Shown here: one piece after another, positions 7,037 to 16,120 of the stretch | Position numbering within the stretch: position 1 is the first letter of the stretch | Layout of the letters: each line of letters opens with the position of its first letter | Source: Sulfuricurvum sp. | Lineage (GTDB): Bacteria > Campylobacterota > Campylobacteria > Campylobacterales > Sulfurimonadaceae | NCBI GenBank assembly: GCA_030694265.1 | Contig: JAUXYP010000002.1 | Location: 124,001-188,000, forward strand | DNA length: 64,000 bases | Direction: 5' to 3' | Made by a program: the position numbers and the translations under genes | The notes under the pieces: model-generated | Databases searched by the model: none | Seen by the model: only the letters and a program-made list of their open reading frames with translations | What the model was told of the DNA's origin: nothing

Positions 7037-7868
7037 TTGGTTCAAAAGTCAAAAAACTTTGCCGCTTGTACAGGAATCATCGTATTTGGAAGATTTTACC
7101 GACGCAACGGATATATATCACTATTTTACCAATTTAACCGGTATTAATTTTGATCAAAAGGAGTCTATTACGACTCCTAAAATCATTCGTTTTGCCAGAG
7201 GGCATGGGTGTATTTCTTTTTACGATTTGATGGAGAAATTACGTGTAAATTCCAGCATAAGGGAATCATTAATCAATCTTCTTACGGTGAATGAAACGTA
7301 TTTTTTTCGTGAAAAAGGACAGCTTGATTTTTTGTTGCATCATTATAAAAATACATCAAAGAGTTTGCGCATATTGTGTGCTCCTGGATCGACGGGAGAA
7401 GAGGCCTATTCGATTGCTATTATTTTAGCGGAGGGTGGATTTTCTCTTTCTTCTATTGGGATTGTTTCCATAGATATCAATACAGAAGCAATATCGCGGG
7501 CATCTGCTGGAGTGTATACTGCAAGAGCGCTCCATCGTCTACCTGAGACGCTTAAAGAACGTTATTTTGTCATGGAAGGAAATCAATACCGCGTGTGTGA
7601 TTCCATCAAAAAGGTGGTAGATTTTCGCTCATGTAATATATTTGAGGCAGAGTTTTTGGAACTGGGTTCTTTTGATGTCTTGTTTTCGAGAAATATGCTC
7701 ATTTATTTCGATCAGTCTACGGTTGAAAAAGCGGTTCATCAGCTTACAAAACTTGCTGCAACAAATCAAAGTATCTTTTTCTTCGGCCATGCAGATCTTC
7801 TGATTACCCCTGCACCATTGCAGGATCATTTTGAACATGGAATCAAATATTATACGTTACAACAATAA
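7029..7868 (+). CDS. cheR: Chemoreceptor methyltransferase CheR
   Basis: CheR transfers methyl groups from SAM to receptor glutamates. The motifs are NLLTVNETYFFRE, the SAM loop CAPGSTGEEAYSIA and LFSRNMLIYFD, all close to textbook CheR. I prefer GTG 7029 as start, because GGAG lies 6 bases ahead; a TTG at 7017 is in frame but lacks a site. The first 8 bases overlap cheB, so CheB and CheR are translationally coupled. About 279 residues, normal length. SAM use by CheR feeds, through SAH, the reaction of the LuxS encoded at the head of the run. Confidence 0.93.
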   Translation: MFSWFKSQKTLPLVQESSYLEDFTDATDIYHYFTNLTGINFDQKESITTPKIIRFARGHGCISFYDLMEKLRVNSSIRESLINLLTVNETYFFREKGQLDFLLHHYKNTSKSLRILCAPGSTGEEAYSIAIILAEGGFSLSSIGIVSIDINTEAISRASAGVYTARALHRLPETLKERYFVMEGNQYRVCDSIKKVVDFRSCNIFEAEFLELGSFDVLFSRNMLIYFDQSTVEKAVHQLTKLAATNQSIFFFGHADLLITPAPLQDHFEHGIKYYTLQQ

Positions 7869-7887
7869 TATGAAAAGGCAATGATAG

Positions 7888-8640
7888 ATGAAATGGATAG
7901 AAAGTGAAGATGGCAGTTTTACGGCATTTAGCACACAGTACGGTGAGCATTACCATTCGACTAAAGACGGTGCGTTAAATGAGTCATTGAAAAAACACAT
8001 TGAACCTGCTTTTGCAATCCATAGTGATAAAAATCATCTCAAAATCATCGATATCTGTTTTGGATTAGGGTTAAATACCTTGGCAACCCTCTATTATCGT
8101 GACACCTATTTTCCTAACACGACACTGGAAATTTTTTCCCCTGAACTCAATGGAGAGCTCGTTGCTTCATTGGTGAGGTTTCCCTATCCCGATATTTTTA
8201 AATCCTATCTTCCTGTCATCGCTTCACTGACAGAATGCGGCGTTTATGAAGATGTAAAAACAAAAATCACAGTTGTCATTGCAGATGCACGTCTGGCGAT
8301 GCAAGAGTTGTCAGGTGTTTGGGATGTCTGTTATCAGGACGCTTTCAGCCCCTCTGCCAATCCTTTGTTATGGACGAGAGAATATTTTGCAGATGTGGCA
8401 CGATTGGTGGGAAATGAAGGAATTATGACGACTTATTCTATTGCACTTGCCATACGGATGGGGCTGCATGAAAATGGTTTTAACGTCTATCTCAATGCAG
8501 GTGAAGGATACCGCAGTGCTACGGTGGCATCGGTGCGATTACTCTGCGAATTTGAAAAAATAGACGTGGAGCATAAGATGAAGTGTAACCCCGGCACGAC
8601 GTCTTTGTGTGATGTTGATTACATCGCTTTAAGTGTGTGA
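7888..8640 (+). CDS. mnmD: MnmD-type tRNA (mnm5s2U34) methyltransferase
   Basis: A 250-residue SAM-dependent methyltransferase of the DUF752/MnmC1 type, which makes the last methylation of 5-methylaminomethyl-2-thiouridine at the tRNA wobble position. DICFGLGLNTLATL is the SAM-binding loop and QDAFSPSANPLLWTREYF the catalytic region. Only the methyltransferase half of the bifunctional MnmC is present; no FAD oxidase domain follows. Starts 19 bases after cheR. Its 3' end overlaps the convergent membrane-protein gene by 22 bases. Confidence 0.82.
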   Translation: MKWIESEDGSFTAFSTQYGEHYHSTKDGALNESLKKHIEPAFAIHSDKNHLKIIDICFGLGLNTLATLYYRDTYFPNTTLEIFSPELNGELVASLVRFPYPDIFKSYLPVIASLTECGVYEDVKTKITVVIADARLAMQELSGVWDVCYQDAFSPSANPLLWTREYFADVARLVGNEGIMTTYSIALAIRMGLHENGFNVYLNAGEGYRSATVASVRLLCEFEKIDVEHKMKCNPGTTSLCDVDYIALSV

Positions 8641-9047
8641 CGAAAAAGTAGATAAGAGACTACTGCTAACGCTACTTCAAATCCTAGAAAAGCGATAAGT
8701 TTAATATAGGCAAAAAAATTGATTCCAAGATTTATAAATATAGGAGCAGTTTGATCTAGGATGAAAAGTCCGAATAACAGATGAATCCAATACTGCTTTT
8801 TCTTTTCGCCAAAGGTGGCAATAAATCCTAAAAAATGAAGACTCCCCATCAAAGCTACACCGATGAATAAGGTATGCGGAGCAAGTGTTTCGAGCAATCC
8901 GTGCAACGACTTTTGAGCGTAGTAGTCACCGATAGCATGAGGAGTCCATCCCACGATTGTGGTAAAAACAGCACCGCCTAGAAGGGATTGTAAAACCACT
9001 AAAGCGATAAAGATAAGGGCTACGATACGTAAAGATTGATGGTGCAT
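8619..9047 (-). CDS. Four-helix membrane protein of the flavinylation locus
   Basis: A 142-residue protein with about four transmembrane helices and several His residues near the membrane edges (MHHQ at the start, PHTLF, SLHFLGF). No family name is clear to me. Its ATG directly follows the stop of the upstream gene (TAAATG), so the two are coupled. It is the last gene of the minus-strand run porin, FMN-binding protein, membrane protein, membrane protein; a role as a membrane electron carrier or docking subunit is inferred from that context. Confidence 0.65.
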   Translation of the reverse strand: MHHQSLRIVALIFIALVVLQSLLGGAVFTTIVGWTPHAIGDYYAQKSLHGLLETLAPHTLFIGVALMGSLHFLGFIATFGEKKKQYWIHLLFGLFILDQTAPIFINLGINFFAYIKLIAFLGFEVALAVVSYLLFRHTLKAM

Positions 9048-9527
9048 TTACAATTGCTTACGGAGTAACAAAATCAAAATATCAACGCTACTGCCTACCA
9101 TTACCAGATGAAAAGCTAAAAATCCGCCCCATGCGATGAGGATGGTAAAACTCCCACCGACCAGCGAAGAAAGTACTCCAATAGGGTAGAGTAAAAGAGC
9201 GATGCTTGCGGTTACGAGAATCGCCATTTTAAGTTCTTTGGCTCTTGATGTGCGCATGAGCAAAGCACTGATCAAAATAAATATGAGAATCAATCCAAAC
9301 AGTTCTGTGTGAAGGGTGAGCAATAGATCTTTCATCGCAAGCGGTTCACTAAACTCCGCTTCATTTCCCAGAATATGACTGCTCCAGAGATCAGGAGTTA
9401 TTCCGAAATCGATACCTTTAGCAATAACACTCAGGGCTAAAGCAATGATGAGGAAAAGTACCATCCATAACACGCTGACATACAATGCACGGTTGTCGAT
9501 AATCTTTTTGGAGACGATAAATTTCAT
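9048..9527 (-). CDS. Four-helix membrane protein of the flavinylation locus
   Basis: A 159-residue protein with helices at roughly residues 14-36, 66-88, 97-120 and 125-150. It is not a known enzyme by eye. Three bases separate it from the FMN-binding gene and it abuts the next membrane gene. The pairing of two small polytopic proteins with a covalent-FMN protein suggests a membrane-embedded electron transfer or transport unit; this is inference. Confidence 0.65.
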   Translation of the reverse strand: MKFIVSKKIIDNRALYVSVLWMVLFLIIALALSVIAKGIDFGITPDLWSSHILGNEAEFSEPLAMKDLLLTLHTELFGLILIFILISALLMRTSRAKELKMAILVTASIALLLYPIGVLSSLVGGSFTILIAWGGFLAFHLVMVGSSVDILILLLRKQL

Positions 9528-9530
9528 GGT

Positions 9531-10046
9531 CTATGGCTTTACAATATCTAACAACGCCAGTGCTGCACGCGCACCGTCTGTAATCGCTCTTGCGGAGAGC
9601 GTTGCCCCTGTCGTTGTTGGGATATCTTGATTGAGCTTGAGGGTGTTCGCGGCATTCTTATTATCAAAGACATTGAGCCATGTTGCCGTTGGGAGATATT
9701 CCATTGGCTCATTAAACGCGACGATTTCGATCGATTTGATCTTGCTATCCGTGCCGATGAGGTACAGCGCTACGGCAGTTTTGGTACGCACTTTTTTGTT
9801 CATCAACACACCATAACCGGCCGTTTTATCCCCATTTTTTGCCACGTAGACACGATAGAGTTTGGAATCGATGGGTTGCTGTGAGCTTTTAATCAGCTGT
9901 TGCAGTTGCACGTCACTGAGAATGATGTTTTGGGTATCAACAGTTTTACTTGCAAAGGTACGCTGTGTGAGGGAAACGGGATCGCCCAAAACTTGGGCGA
10001 TGCTAAGGGTTGTCAATGTGAGTAATAGTAAAGCGGTTTTAATCAA
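9531..10046 (-). CDS. Exported FMN-binding domain protein, probable ApbE substrate
   Basis: A 171-residue protein with a signal peptide (MIKTALLLLTLTTLSIAQ) and a C-terminal FMN-binding domain of the NqrC/RnfG type. The flavinylation motif is in PTTTGATLSAR, where the Thr of the T-G-A-T-L-S core is the expected phosphoester acceptor of FMN. It would carry covalent FMN in the periplasm. It starts with TTG 10044-10046, which overlaps the porin stop. A matching apbE gene is divergent from the porin 1.4 kb away. Confidence 0.82.
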   Translation of the reverse strand: MIKTALLLLTLTTLSIAQVLGDPVSLTQRTFASKTVDTQNIILSDVQLQQLIKSSQQPIDSKLYRVYVAKNGDKTAGYGVLMNKKVRTKTAVALYLIGTDSKIKSIEIVAFNEPMEYLPTATWLNVFDNKNAANTLKLNQDIPTTTGATLSARAITDGARAALALLDIVKP

Positions 10047-11341
10047 AAGATAAATCCTAATCCAAGCGAGTAGATACCTTCATCAAAATATGAGGAAGCA
10101 GTCGCTGTATTTTTATTTTTGCGATTTAAATATTCCGCTTTGAGGACCACTTGGTCGTGTGGAAAATAGTTCAAACCGTATGTAAATGTTTCTGTGTTTC
10201 CAAATGCACTTCCGTTAGCCATACTTGTAGCCAAATTATAGTTTTCGTATTGAAAAAATAACGGTAAACGCTGAGAAGTTTGTGCAAAAAATGGTAGCAC
10301 ATTATACTCTAAATTGACATAACCTCCACGCGCACTTTCTGGCATATCGGTTTTGTAAGAATTGGCATTAGTCAAATGACTTTCAGTATAAAGGGCACGG
10401 GCTTTAAAGCCTTCATTTTGATAGACGGCATGCAGATCAAACATCGTCATCTGTCCTTCTTGTGATTTGCTTGGAAGATTGGCTTTGCCGGCTTTACCTG
10501 TATAACCGCTGATACCTAGCTGTAATCCATTAATCCCATTGTAATCCAAACGTGCCACGACGGCCATATTTTCAATGCCGGTATCACTTTCATTTCCAAC
10601 ACGGGCTTTTCGGATCCAATCTTTGCCGGAAGCTCCTGTAGTATTCATATCCAATGCGGCAAAAGCACCTATCTGATATTCAAAATTTTCACTCTTTCCG
10701 TAAACACTTAATCCAAGTTCGTGCCAAGTAGATGGAATCAGTTGCTTCTCAATATCCGGGCGTTGAACCGTGTTAAACAAGGTCGGTTCGTGATAGAGGT
10801 TGACGTATCCCATAGGTAGCAGCTGATGTCCAAGACGAATAGTTGCAAGAGGATCAAGAATGAAATCCATATAGAGTTGCTCGATCGCTACTTCATTGCC
10901 ATGTTCGAATTCGATTTCAGAATTTAGAATGATGTTATCACTAAATTTGTACCCGATATACGGGATAAAACGGTAGGTATCACCAAAAGGATCCTTACTC
11001 CCTGTATTAGCACCATCATGCGTATAATTGGAATAGTATAATTCACCATAGCCACCGATGGAAAGAGGATTTTTGGAATAGTAGACTTTTGATGCTGCAG
11101 GACTCATTCCCTGAATTGCTTTGTCTTCATCAATAGCTGTGAATGATGTTTGATTTTGCACATTAATAAGTTCAGACGTTAGGGCATTGGTTTGTTCAAC
11201 TTGTTTTTTATCATTGGCTTCGAGCGTTGAGAGGCGTTCGCTTAGAAGTTTGAGCTGGGTTTTAAGATCGCTGAGCTCATCAGCGCCTAGGGTAGTAGTG
11301 AGAGCTATAGCCGTAACGGCACTTAGCAGGAGGGATTTCAT
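10043..11341 (-). CDS. Outer-membrane porin-like protein
   Basis: A 432-residue outer-membrane beta-barrel protein. From ATG 11339-11341 (AAGGAAT upstream) it has a signal peptide MKSLLLSAVTAIALTTTLGA, a coiled coil (LSDLKTQLKLLSERLSTLEA), then many amphipathic strands and a terminal aromatic residue (GLGFIF), as in porins. An upstream in-frame start would add 29 residues in front of the signal peptide and is unlikely. It is first in the minus-strand operon whose promoter region carries Fur-like boxes shared with apbE. Substrate unknown. Confidence 0.8.
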   Translation of the reverse strand: MKSLLLSAVTAIALTTTLGADELSDLKTQLKLLSERLSTLEANDKKQVEQTNALTSELINVQNQTSFTAIDEDKAIQGMSPAASKVYYSKNPLSIGGYGELYYSNYTHDGANTGSKDPFGDTYRFIPYIGYKFSDNIILNSEIEFEHGNEVAIEQLYMDFILDPLATIRLGHQLLPMGYVNLYHEPTLFNTVQRPDIEKQLIPSTWHELGLSVYGKSENFEYQIGAFAALDMNTTGASGKDWIRKARVGNESDTGIENMAVVARLDYNGINGLQLGISGYTGKAGKANLPSKSQEGQMTMFDLHAVYQNEGFKARALYTESHLTNANSYKTDMPESARGGYVNLEYNVLPFFAQTSQRLPLFFQYENYNLATSMANGSAFGNTETFTYGLNYFPHDQVVLKAEYLNRKNKNTATASSYFDEGIYSLGLGFIF

Positions 11342-11355
11342 CGGTATTCCTTTAT

Positions 11356-11426
11356 GATAGTGATTATTAATTGCGAAAGTATAGGCGATATTCCTGAATT
11401 TAAAATTAATAATGAAAATAACTATC
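11356..11426. promoter_or_regulatory. Two Fur-box-like sites between the porin and apbE
   Basis: AATAATGAAAATAACTATC at 11408-11426 agrees with the classical Fur box GATAATGATAATCATTATC at 15 of 19 positions, and GATAGTGATTATTAATTGC at 11356-11374 at 13 of 19 (counted by eye). They lie within the 124-base divergent promoter region, 15 bases from the porin start and about 40 bases from the apbE start. Iron-dependent repression of both directions is a reasonable inference. Confidence 0.6.
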
Positions 11427-11465
11427 ATTTACATAATCTAAGTTTTATCGTGTTATTCTTTTACC

Positions 11466-12386
11466 ATGAAAATAGTATTTGGCTTATTGGCATCGGTTTT
11501 ATTGTTGTCGGGTGCTGGGCGTACACAAGCGCATATGGGGACACTTATTAGTGTGGAACTAGAGGATCAAAACCTGAGTGATGAGGTCTTTTCTCTTTTT
11601 GGAAAATTGGATCAGCGTCTTTCAACGTATAAAAGTGATTCCGAAATTTCATCCCTTAACCGGAATCTTGAGCTAAATGTTTCTGAAGTGACACGTGCTA
11701 TCTTGGAGCGCTCTTTGGAAATGAATCGCTTAAGCGATGGGGCGTTTGATGTAACGGTTGGTTCATTGACACATGGTGCTTATCGTTTTGGCTATGATAA
11801 CGAGCATCTACCCTCCCAACCAGAGCTGAAAAATGCAGAGAAATTAGTAGGTTCAAATCGTATGAGCATAGAGGGTAATACTGTAACATTGCTGCCAGGT
11901 ACGATTATTGATTTAGGAGGAATCGGTAAAGGATACGCAGTTGATTTAGCGATTAATTTATTAACAAACAAAGGGGTCAGTAAAGGCATTGTTGCAGCTT
12001 CGGGAGACATAGGGTGTTTGGGTGAGTGCACGGTTACCATACAAGATCCGTTTCATTCTAGCGGTCATATCGCTACGGTTGTTTCAACATTGCCTCGTTT
12101 TTCCATAAGCACTAGCGGTAATTATGAGCGATACATTAAAAATAAAACGCATAACCATCTTATTGATCCAAAAACGGGAAAATCACAACAGCATTATGCT
12201 TCTATCACTCTTATTGATGTGGGAAACAATACTCGTATAGATGCACTTGCAACGGCTGTTTCGATAATGGAGGAGAAAAAAGCGATCGCAATGCTGAACA
12301 AATTAAAACTTTCGTATCTTCTAATACGTACGGATGGAACGATGATAAAGAGTCTGATGCCTATTGGAGTGCTTATCACGCTATAA
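11466..12386 (+). CDS. apbE: FAD:protein FMN transferase
   Basis: ApbE attaches FMN from FAD to Thr/Ser residues of exported proteins, using Mg2+. The 306-residue protein has an exported N-terminus (MKIVFGLLASVLLLSGAG), the segment MGTLISVEL, LSTYKSDSEISSLNR, DGAFDVTVG, IDLGGIGKGYAVD, ASGDIG and HNHLIDPKTG..., then a metal-binding region near VGNNTRIDALATAV. In the common family the last motif is DA-x-ST-A; here it reads DALATAV, close enough for activity. It is divergent from the porin/FMN-binding protein operon and is the likely modifying enzyme of that FMN-binding protein. Confidence 0.9.
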   Translation: MKIVFGLLASVLLLSGAGRTQAHMGTLISVELEDQNLSDEVFSLFGKLDQRLSTYKSDSEISSLNRNLELNVSEVTRAILERSLEMNRLSDGAFDVTVGSLTHGAYRFGYDNEHLPSQPELKNAEKLVGSNRMSIEGNTVTLLPGTIIDLGGIGKGYAVDLAINLLTNKGVSKGIVAASGDIGCLGECTVTIQDPFHSSGHIATVVSTLPRFSISTSGNYERYIKNKTHNHLIDPKTGKSQQHYASITLIDVGNNTRIDALATAVSIMEEKKAIAMLNKLKLSYLLIRTDGTMIKSLMPIGVLITL

Positions 12387-12413
12387 TTCCAAACTTTTTT
12401 TACAGGATTTTTA

Positions 12414-12965
12414 ATGGAAATGATTTTTATTCTCGCGATTGCTCTGGCGATGGATTCCGTTGCCGTATCGATAGCAATGGGGGCAAAATACAAAAGACTC
12501 CGTTTGCCGAAAGTTTTGTATATAGCGGCTGTATTTGGAATATTCCAAGGGCTAATGCCTCTGGCTGGTTATTTTATCGGTATTAGTTTTGCCAATTATG
12601 CTCAGGCGTATGACCACTGGATCGCGTTCGTGTTGCTGGTTGGATTGGGTGCAAAGATGCTTTATGAAGCGTATCAAGACGAATTTGATGAAGAGGTTAC
12701 GGATCTCTCTTCTAAAACGCTTATCACCTTGGCGATTGCTACGAGTATTGATGCTATGGCTGTTGGTGTGACGTTCGCATTTTTGCAGACCGATATTTAC
12801 ACGGCATCCGCAATGATTGCCATTGTGACATTTGTATTATGCTGGATGGCAGTGTATGTCGGGAAAAAATTGGGATCGCTTTTGGAAAGCAAAGCCGAAA
12901 TGCTCGGAGGCGTTATTTTGATAGGGCTTGGGTGTAAGATTTTAGCCGAGCATTTGGGTAATTAA
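12414..12965 (+). CDS. mntP: Manganese efflux pump MntP
   Basis: A 183-residue protein with six predicted helices in two repeats of three: each repeat has an Asp in the first helix, AMDSVAVSIAMG near residue 15 and SIDAMAVGVTFAF near residue 118, the hallmark of MntP (DUF204). It exports Mn2+ across the inner membrane. The start is 27 bases after apbE with a -10-like TATAAT (12382-12387) over the apbE stop codon; no room exists for a manganese riboswitch. Confidence 0.9.
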   Translation: MEMIFILAIALAMDSVAVSIAMGAKYKRLRLPKVLYIAAVFGIFQGLMPLAGYFIGISFANYAQAYDHWIAFVLLVGLGAKMLYEAYQDEFDEEVTDLSSKTLITLAIATSIDAMAVGVTFAFLQTDIYTASAMIAIVTFVLCWMAVYVGKKLGSLLESKAEMLGGVILIGLGCKILAEHLGN

Positions 12966-12983
12966 ATGGCTAAACTTATCTGA

Positions 12984-13295
12984 TTATCGACGAAAGTTTG
13001 GCTCTTTTAAGCGATAGTCTTCAACGAGGTGTCGAAGACGATTGAGGTTGAATCGCCAAAAAAAAGTGGAATCAAAAGAGGGGTTCTCAAGAATCTTTTG
13101 AAATAAATCTTCTTCATTAAGATGGGGATTTACACGGTCACACTCGACCATTATGTGCTGTAGCTTTTCAATAGCTTGGGGTGTCGTATCATCATCCAAT
13201 AGAGGTTTGTTGGGGAAGAAAACATACAGTTTTAAGATTGATAATCCTACAGCGCTTATAAAAGCGCCCAGCATAATCCATTGAATAATATCCAT
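12984..13295 (-). CDS. Small membrane-anchored hypothetical protein
   Basis: A 103-residue protein with one N-terminal transmembrane helix (residues about 4-26) followed by a soluble domain with acidic helices (ECDRVNPHLNEEDLFQKIL). I do not recognise the family. It lies 10 bases downstream of ribE on the same strand and is probably co-transcribed. Confidence 0.6.
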   Translation of the reverse strand: MDIIQWIMLGAFISAVGLSILKLYVFFPNKPLLDDDTTPQAIEKLQHIMVECDRVNPHLNEEDLFQKILENPSFDSTFFWRFNLNRLRHLVEDYRLKEPNFRR

Positions 13296-13305
13296 ACGTA
13301 TGACG

Positions 13306-13920
13306 TTAATACAGTGCGCTGATGCGCTCTACATCATTCCAGCTAAGATCACTTTTTTTGGATGTGTTCATAATATGGTGCATATAGCGGGCAAAAACAT
13401 CGGTTTCGATGTTGACTCTCGTCCCTTTTTTATAGGTTCCAAAGAGCGTTTCACGCATTGTTATGGGAATGATTGTGAGGCGAAAAGAGTCTTTGAGCAC
13501 TTCATTCACAGTGAGACTCACACCATCTATGGCGATAGACCCTTTAGGAGGAATGAGGGTGATAAATTTCGGGTCAACGCTTATGATCACATCAAAACTG
13601 TTGCCATTATCGGCGATGGAATCTATGGTGCCGATGGTATCAATATGCCCTTGGACGATATGCCCCTCAAACCGTTCTCCCATCATCATAGCGGGTTCGA
13701 TATGGACATGACCTTTTAGTTTTTCTGTGGCAATATGAGTAAGTGTTTCAGGTGAGAGTTCAACAGTAAAGCCGTCATTATCGAGAGTTACGACACTTAA
13801 GCACGTACCGTTTATGGCGATGGAATCTCCAAGCTTTGGTTTATATGCCGCTTTGAGAGAGAGGCGATTTTGACCGAAATTTTTGACCATTGCCATTTCG
13901 CGAATCAATCCTGTAAACAC
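13306..13920 (-). CDS. ribE: Riboflavin synthase alpha chain
   Basis: The enzyme converts two molecules of 6,7-dimethyl-8-ribityllumazine into riboflavin. The 204-residue protein shows the typical internal duplication: MFTGLIREMAMV with GDSIAINGTCLSVV in the first half and GHIVQGHIDTIGTI with GSIAIDGVSLTVNEV in the second. Start is GTG 13918-13920 with AAAGGA ahead. The gene lies 0.9 kb from apbE and the FMN-binding protein, perhaps by chance. Confidence 0.95.
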   Translation of the reverse strand: MFTGLIREMAMVKNFGQNRLSLKAAYKPKLGDSIAINGTCLSVVTLDNDGFTVELSPETLTHIATEKLKGHVHIEPAMMMGERFEGHIVQGHIDTIGTIDSIADNGNSFDVIISVDPKFITLIPPKGSIAIDGVSLTVNEVLKDSFRLTIIPITMRETLFGTYKKGTRVNIETDVFARYMHHIMNTSKKSDLSWNDVERISALY

Positions 13921-14032
13921 ACTTTTCCTTTGATACTCTATGAATTTATTATAGCTAATATGACTGAAAAGGAGTGTATTTTATTTTTTTAAAGGTATTA
14001 TGAGTTTTAACTAAACAGATGGATAGAGATTG

Positions 14033-16120
14033 ATGATTAAATTTGGATTACGTGCTCGAAGCGCAGCAGTAGGAGTTTCTGTTTTTCTCCTGATGAGTTT
14101 TATGACATTTTTATTTATTCGTTATTTTTCTGCTGACATTGCTCGTGACTTGGGAAGCAAATATGCGCAAGAAAACGCAATGCGTTATGCTGAAAAGATC
14201 AAAGGAACCATTAACTTTGATGTAACTCTGACTCAAAAACTAGCTTCCAGTATTCCTATAGGTGAATGGGCGGTGAATGAAAAGAACCTTCAGCAAAAGC
14301 AAGAGGTTTTTGCTATCCTGAATGATTATCTTGAAGTGAGTAAAGCGGGAAGTTGGTTTATTGCATTCGAGAAAAGCGGTCATTATTATTTTAACGACGC
14401 CAATGGGAGTCATACGGGTTCAGAGTATATTAAAACACTTGAATCAAATAATTATAATGATAGCTGGTTTTTTCATACACTTAAATCCCCTGATCCCTAT
14501 AATCTTAACATTGATTATGATGAGGCTTTGGGGCTAACAAAATTGTGGCTTAATATGCCTATTGTTCATAATGGCAAGCGGATCGGCGTTATTGGGGTAG
14601 GATTTGATTACACCCGCTTTATTGATGAGTATATTGCTGAGGATAAAGAGGGATTTACGACGATGATCCTCAATGCAAAAGGAGTAATTGTCGCGCATAA
14701 AGAGAAGCGTTATGTCAATTATAAATCAGAGGTGGTGGACTCTACATCATGGATTACCTTAGCTTCATTGGTAGATAAAGGTCATAATGAAGCAGAATTT
14801 TCAAAACAGCTTGCCTTATTAGCTGAACAGAAGATAAATGCTACAAGTTTTGATCTTTATCTTAACGGTCGTCATTACATAGCATCTGCAACGTATCTTC
14901 CACAGCTAAAATGGATTAATCTTTCGATGGTGGATTTGGATAATATTTTTGGCATGCGGGAAATGGCAATTATTGGTACAATTTTTATAATTCTGGCATT
15001 TTTATCGTGGGTATTTATTTTCATGGTCAGTGAGCGGTATTTGATCTCTCCGATTAGAGCTATCTCTGAAGTGATGCGAAGGATTAAAGATGGAGACTAC
15101 TCTGTACGTTTAAATGCTGAAGAGGCAAGATGTGATGAGATCGGTGAGCTTTGCCGAAATATCAATGAAATGGCTGAAAGAATCGAGGATTCTGCAAAAG
15201 ATGCCAAACAACAATACCAATGGCTTGCCGATAATATGTCGGATGTTATTTGGATTATGGAGCTGAATGGGCATTTTAGTTATATTAGCCCGTCTGTTGA
15301 ACGATTGCGCGGATTTACTCCAAAAGAAGTGATGAATCAAAGTCTGGACAAAGTAATATGCCAAGGGTCAATGGATGAGGTTCAAAAATCAATGGCAGAT
15401 GCATTCGCAGATGTGGCAGCGGGAAAAATACCTAAGGCAATGACCATCATGATTGAGCAGCCGCATAAAAATGGTTCGACAATATGGACGGAGGTTAACG
15501 CTCGTCTTATTTTGGATGATGAAGGGAAACCATTTCGTTTTATTGGAGTGACGCGAGATGCTTCACAGCGGATCAAAGCCGAAGAAGAAATACGTAAACT
15601 CGCTTTTTATGATCCGCTTACTTCTCTTGCAAATCGACGTTTGCTGCTTGATCGTCTTGAACAGGCAATTGTCTCGGCAAAACGGACGGGGTCTTATGGC
15701 GGACTGATCTATTTGGATTTGGATCGCTTTAAACCACTTAATGATCGTTTTGGGCACGATGCAGGAGATGAACTTTTGATCGAAGTCGGACGTCGTATCC
15801 AAGAATGTATCCGTGCAACCGATACGGCTGCACGTTTTGGTGGGGATGAATTTGTCATTCTTGTTAATGATTTAGGGGTTGCGAGAGAAGAAGGATTTCA
15901 ATATACCGAATCAATTGCTAAAAAAATTCAGATGAAGTTGTCTCTGCCTTATGAACTGAAAATGACGACGTATATCCTTTCTGCCAGCGTTGGGATAAGT
16001 TTATTTGGTCCGTACTCTTCTTCGACACGGGAAGCCATTATTGAAGTGGATAAATTAATGTATGAAGCAAAAGAAGCGCGAAGAGATGAGTACAAGGGGC
16101 ATTTTGCTTCAAATATCTAA
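14033..16120 (+). CDS. Membrane diguanylate cyclase with Cache, HAMP, PAS and GGDEF domains
   Basis: A 695-residue inner-membrane sensor. Order: TM helix (about 12-32), a periplasmic double Cache sensor (about 35-300), second TM helix (about 305-330), HAMP (about 332-385), PAS (about 395-515, with MELNGHFSYISPSVERLRGF) and a C-terminal GGDEF domain (about 530-690). The active site reads RFGGDEFVILV and the inhibitory site RATD lies five residues before GGDEF, so c-di-GMP synthesis with product inhibition is expected. No EAL domain. ATG 14033 is preferred to the TTG just before it. The 3' end overlaps trpD2 by 12 bases. Confidence 0.9.
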   Translation: MIKFGLRARSAAVGVSVFLLMSFMTFLFIRYFSADIARDLGSKYAQENAMRYAEKIKGTINFDVTLTQKLASSIPIGEWAVNEKNLQQKQEVFAILNDYLEVSKAGSWFIAFEKSGHYYFNDANGSHTGSEYIKTLESNNYNDSWFFHTLKSPDPYNLNIDYDEALGLTKLWLNMPIVHNGKRIGVIGVGFDYTRFIDEYIAEDKEGFTTMILNAKGVIVAHKEKRYVNYKSEVVDSTSWITLASLVDKGHNEAEFSKQLALLAEQKINATSFDLYLNGRHYIASATYLPQLKWINLSMVDLDNIFGMREMAIIGTIFIILAFLSWVFIFMVSERYLISPIRAISEVMRRIKDGDYSVRLNAEEARCDEIGELCRNINEMAERIEDSAKDAKQQYQWLADNMSDVIWIMELNGHFSYISPSVERLRGFTPKEVMNQSLDKVICQGSMDEVQKSMADAFADVAAGKIPKAMTIMIEQPHKNGSTIWTEVNARLILDDEGKPFRFIGVTRDASQRIKAEEEIRKLAFYDPLTSLANRRLLLDRLEQAIVSAKRTGSYGGLIYLDLDRFKPLNDRFGHDAGDELLIEVGRRIQECIRATDTAARFGGDEFVILVNDLGVAREEGFQYTESIAKKIQMKLSLPYELKMTTYILSASVGISLFGPYSSSTREAIIEVDKLMYEAKEARRDEYKGHFASNI

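Noticed and set aside
11342-11428. 29-codon N-terminal extension of the porin
   Set aside because: It would precede a clear signal peptide and covers the Fur-like region.
12384-12413. Manganese riboswitch before mntP
   Set aside because: The gap is only 27 bases, too short for a yybP-ykoY aptamer.
12194-12493. Antisense open frame across apbE and mntP
   Set aside because: It spans two real genes on the other strand and has no family resemblance or ribosome binding site.
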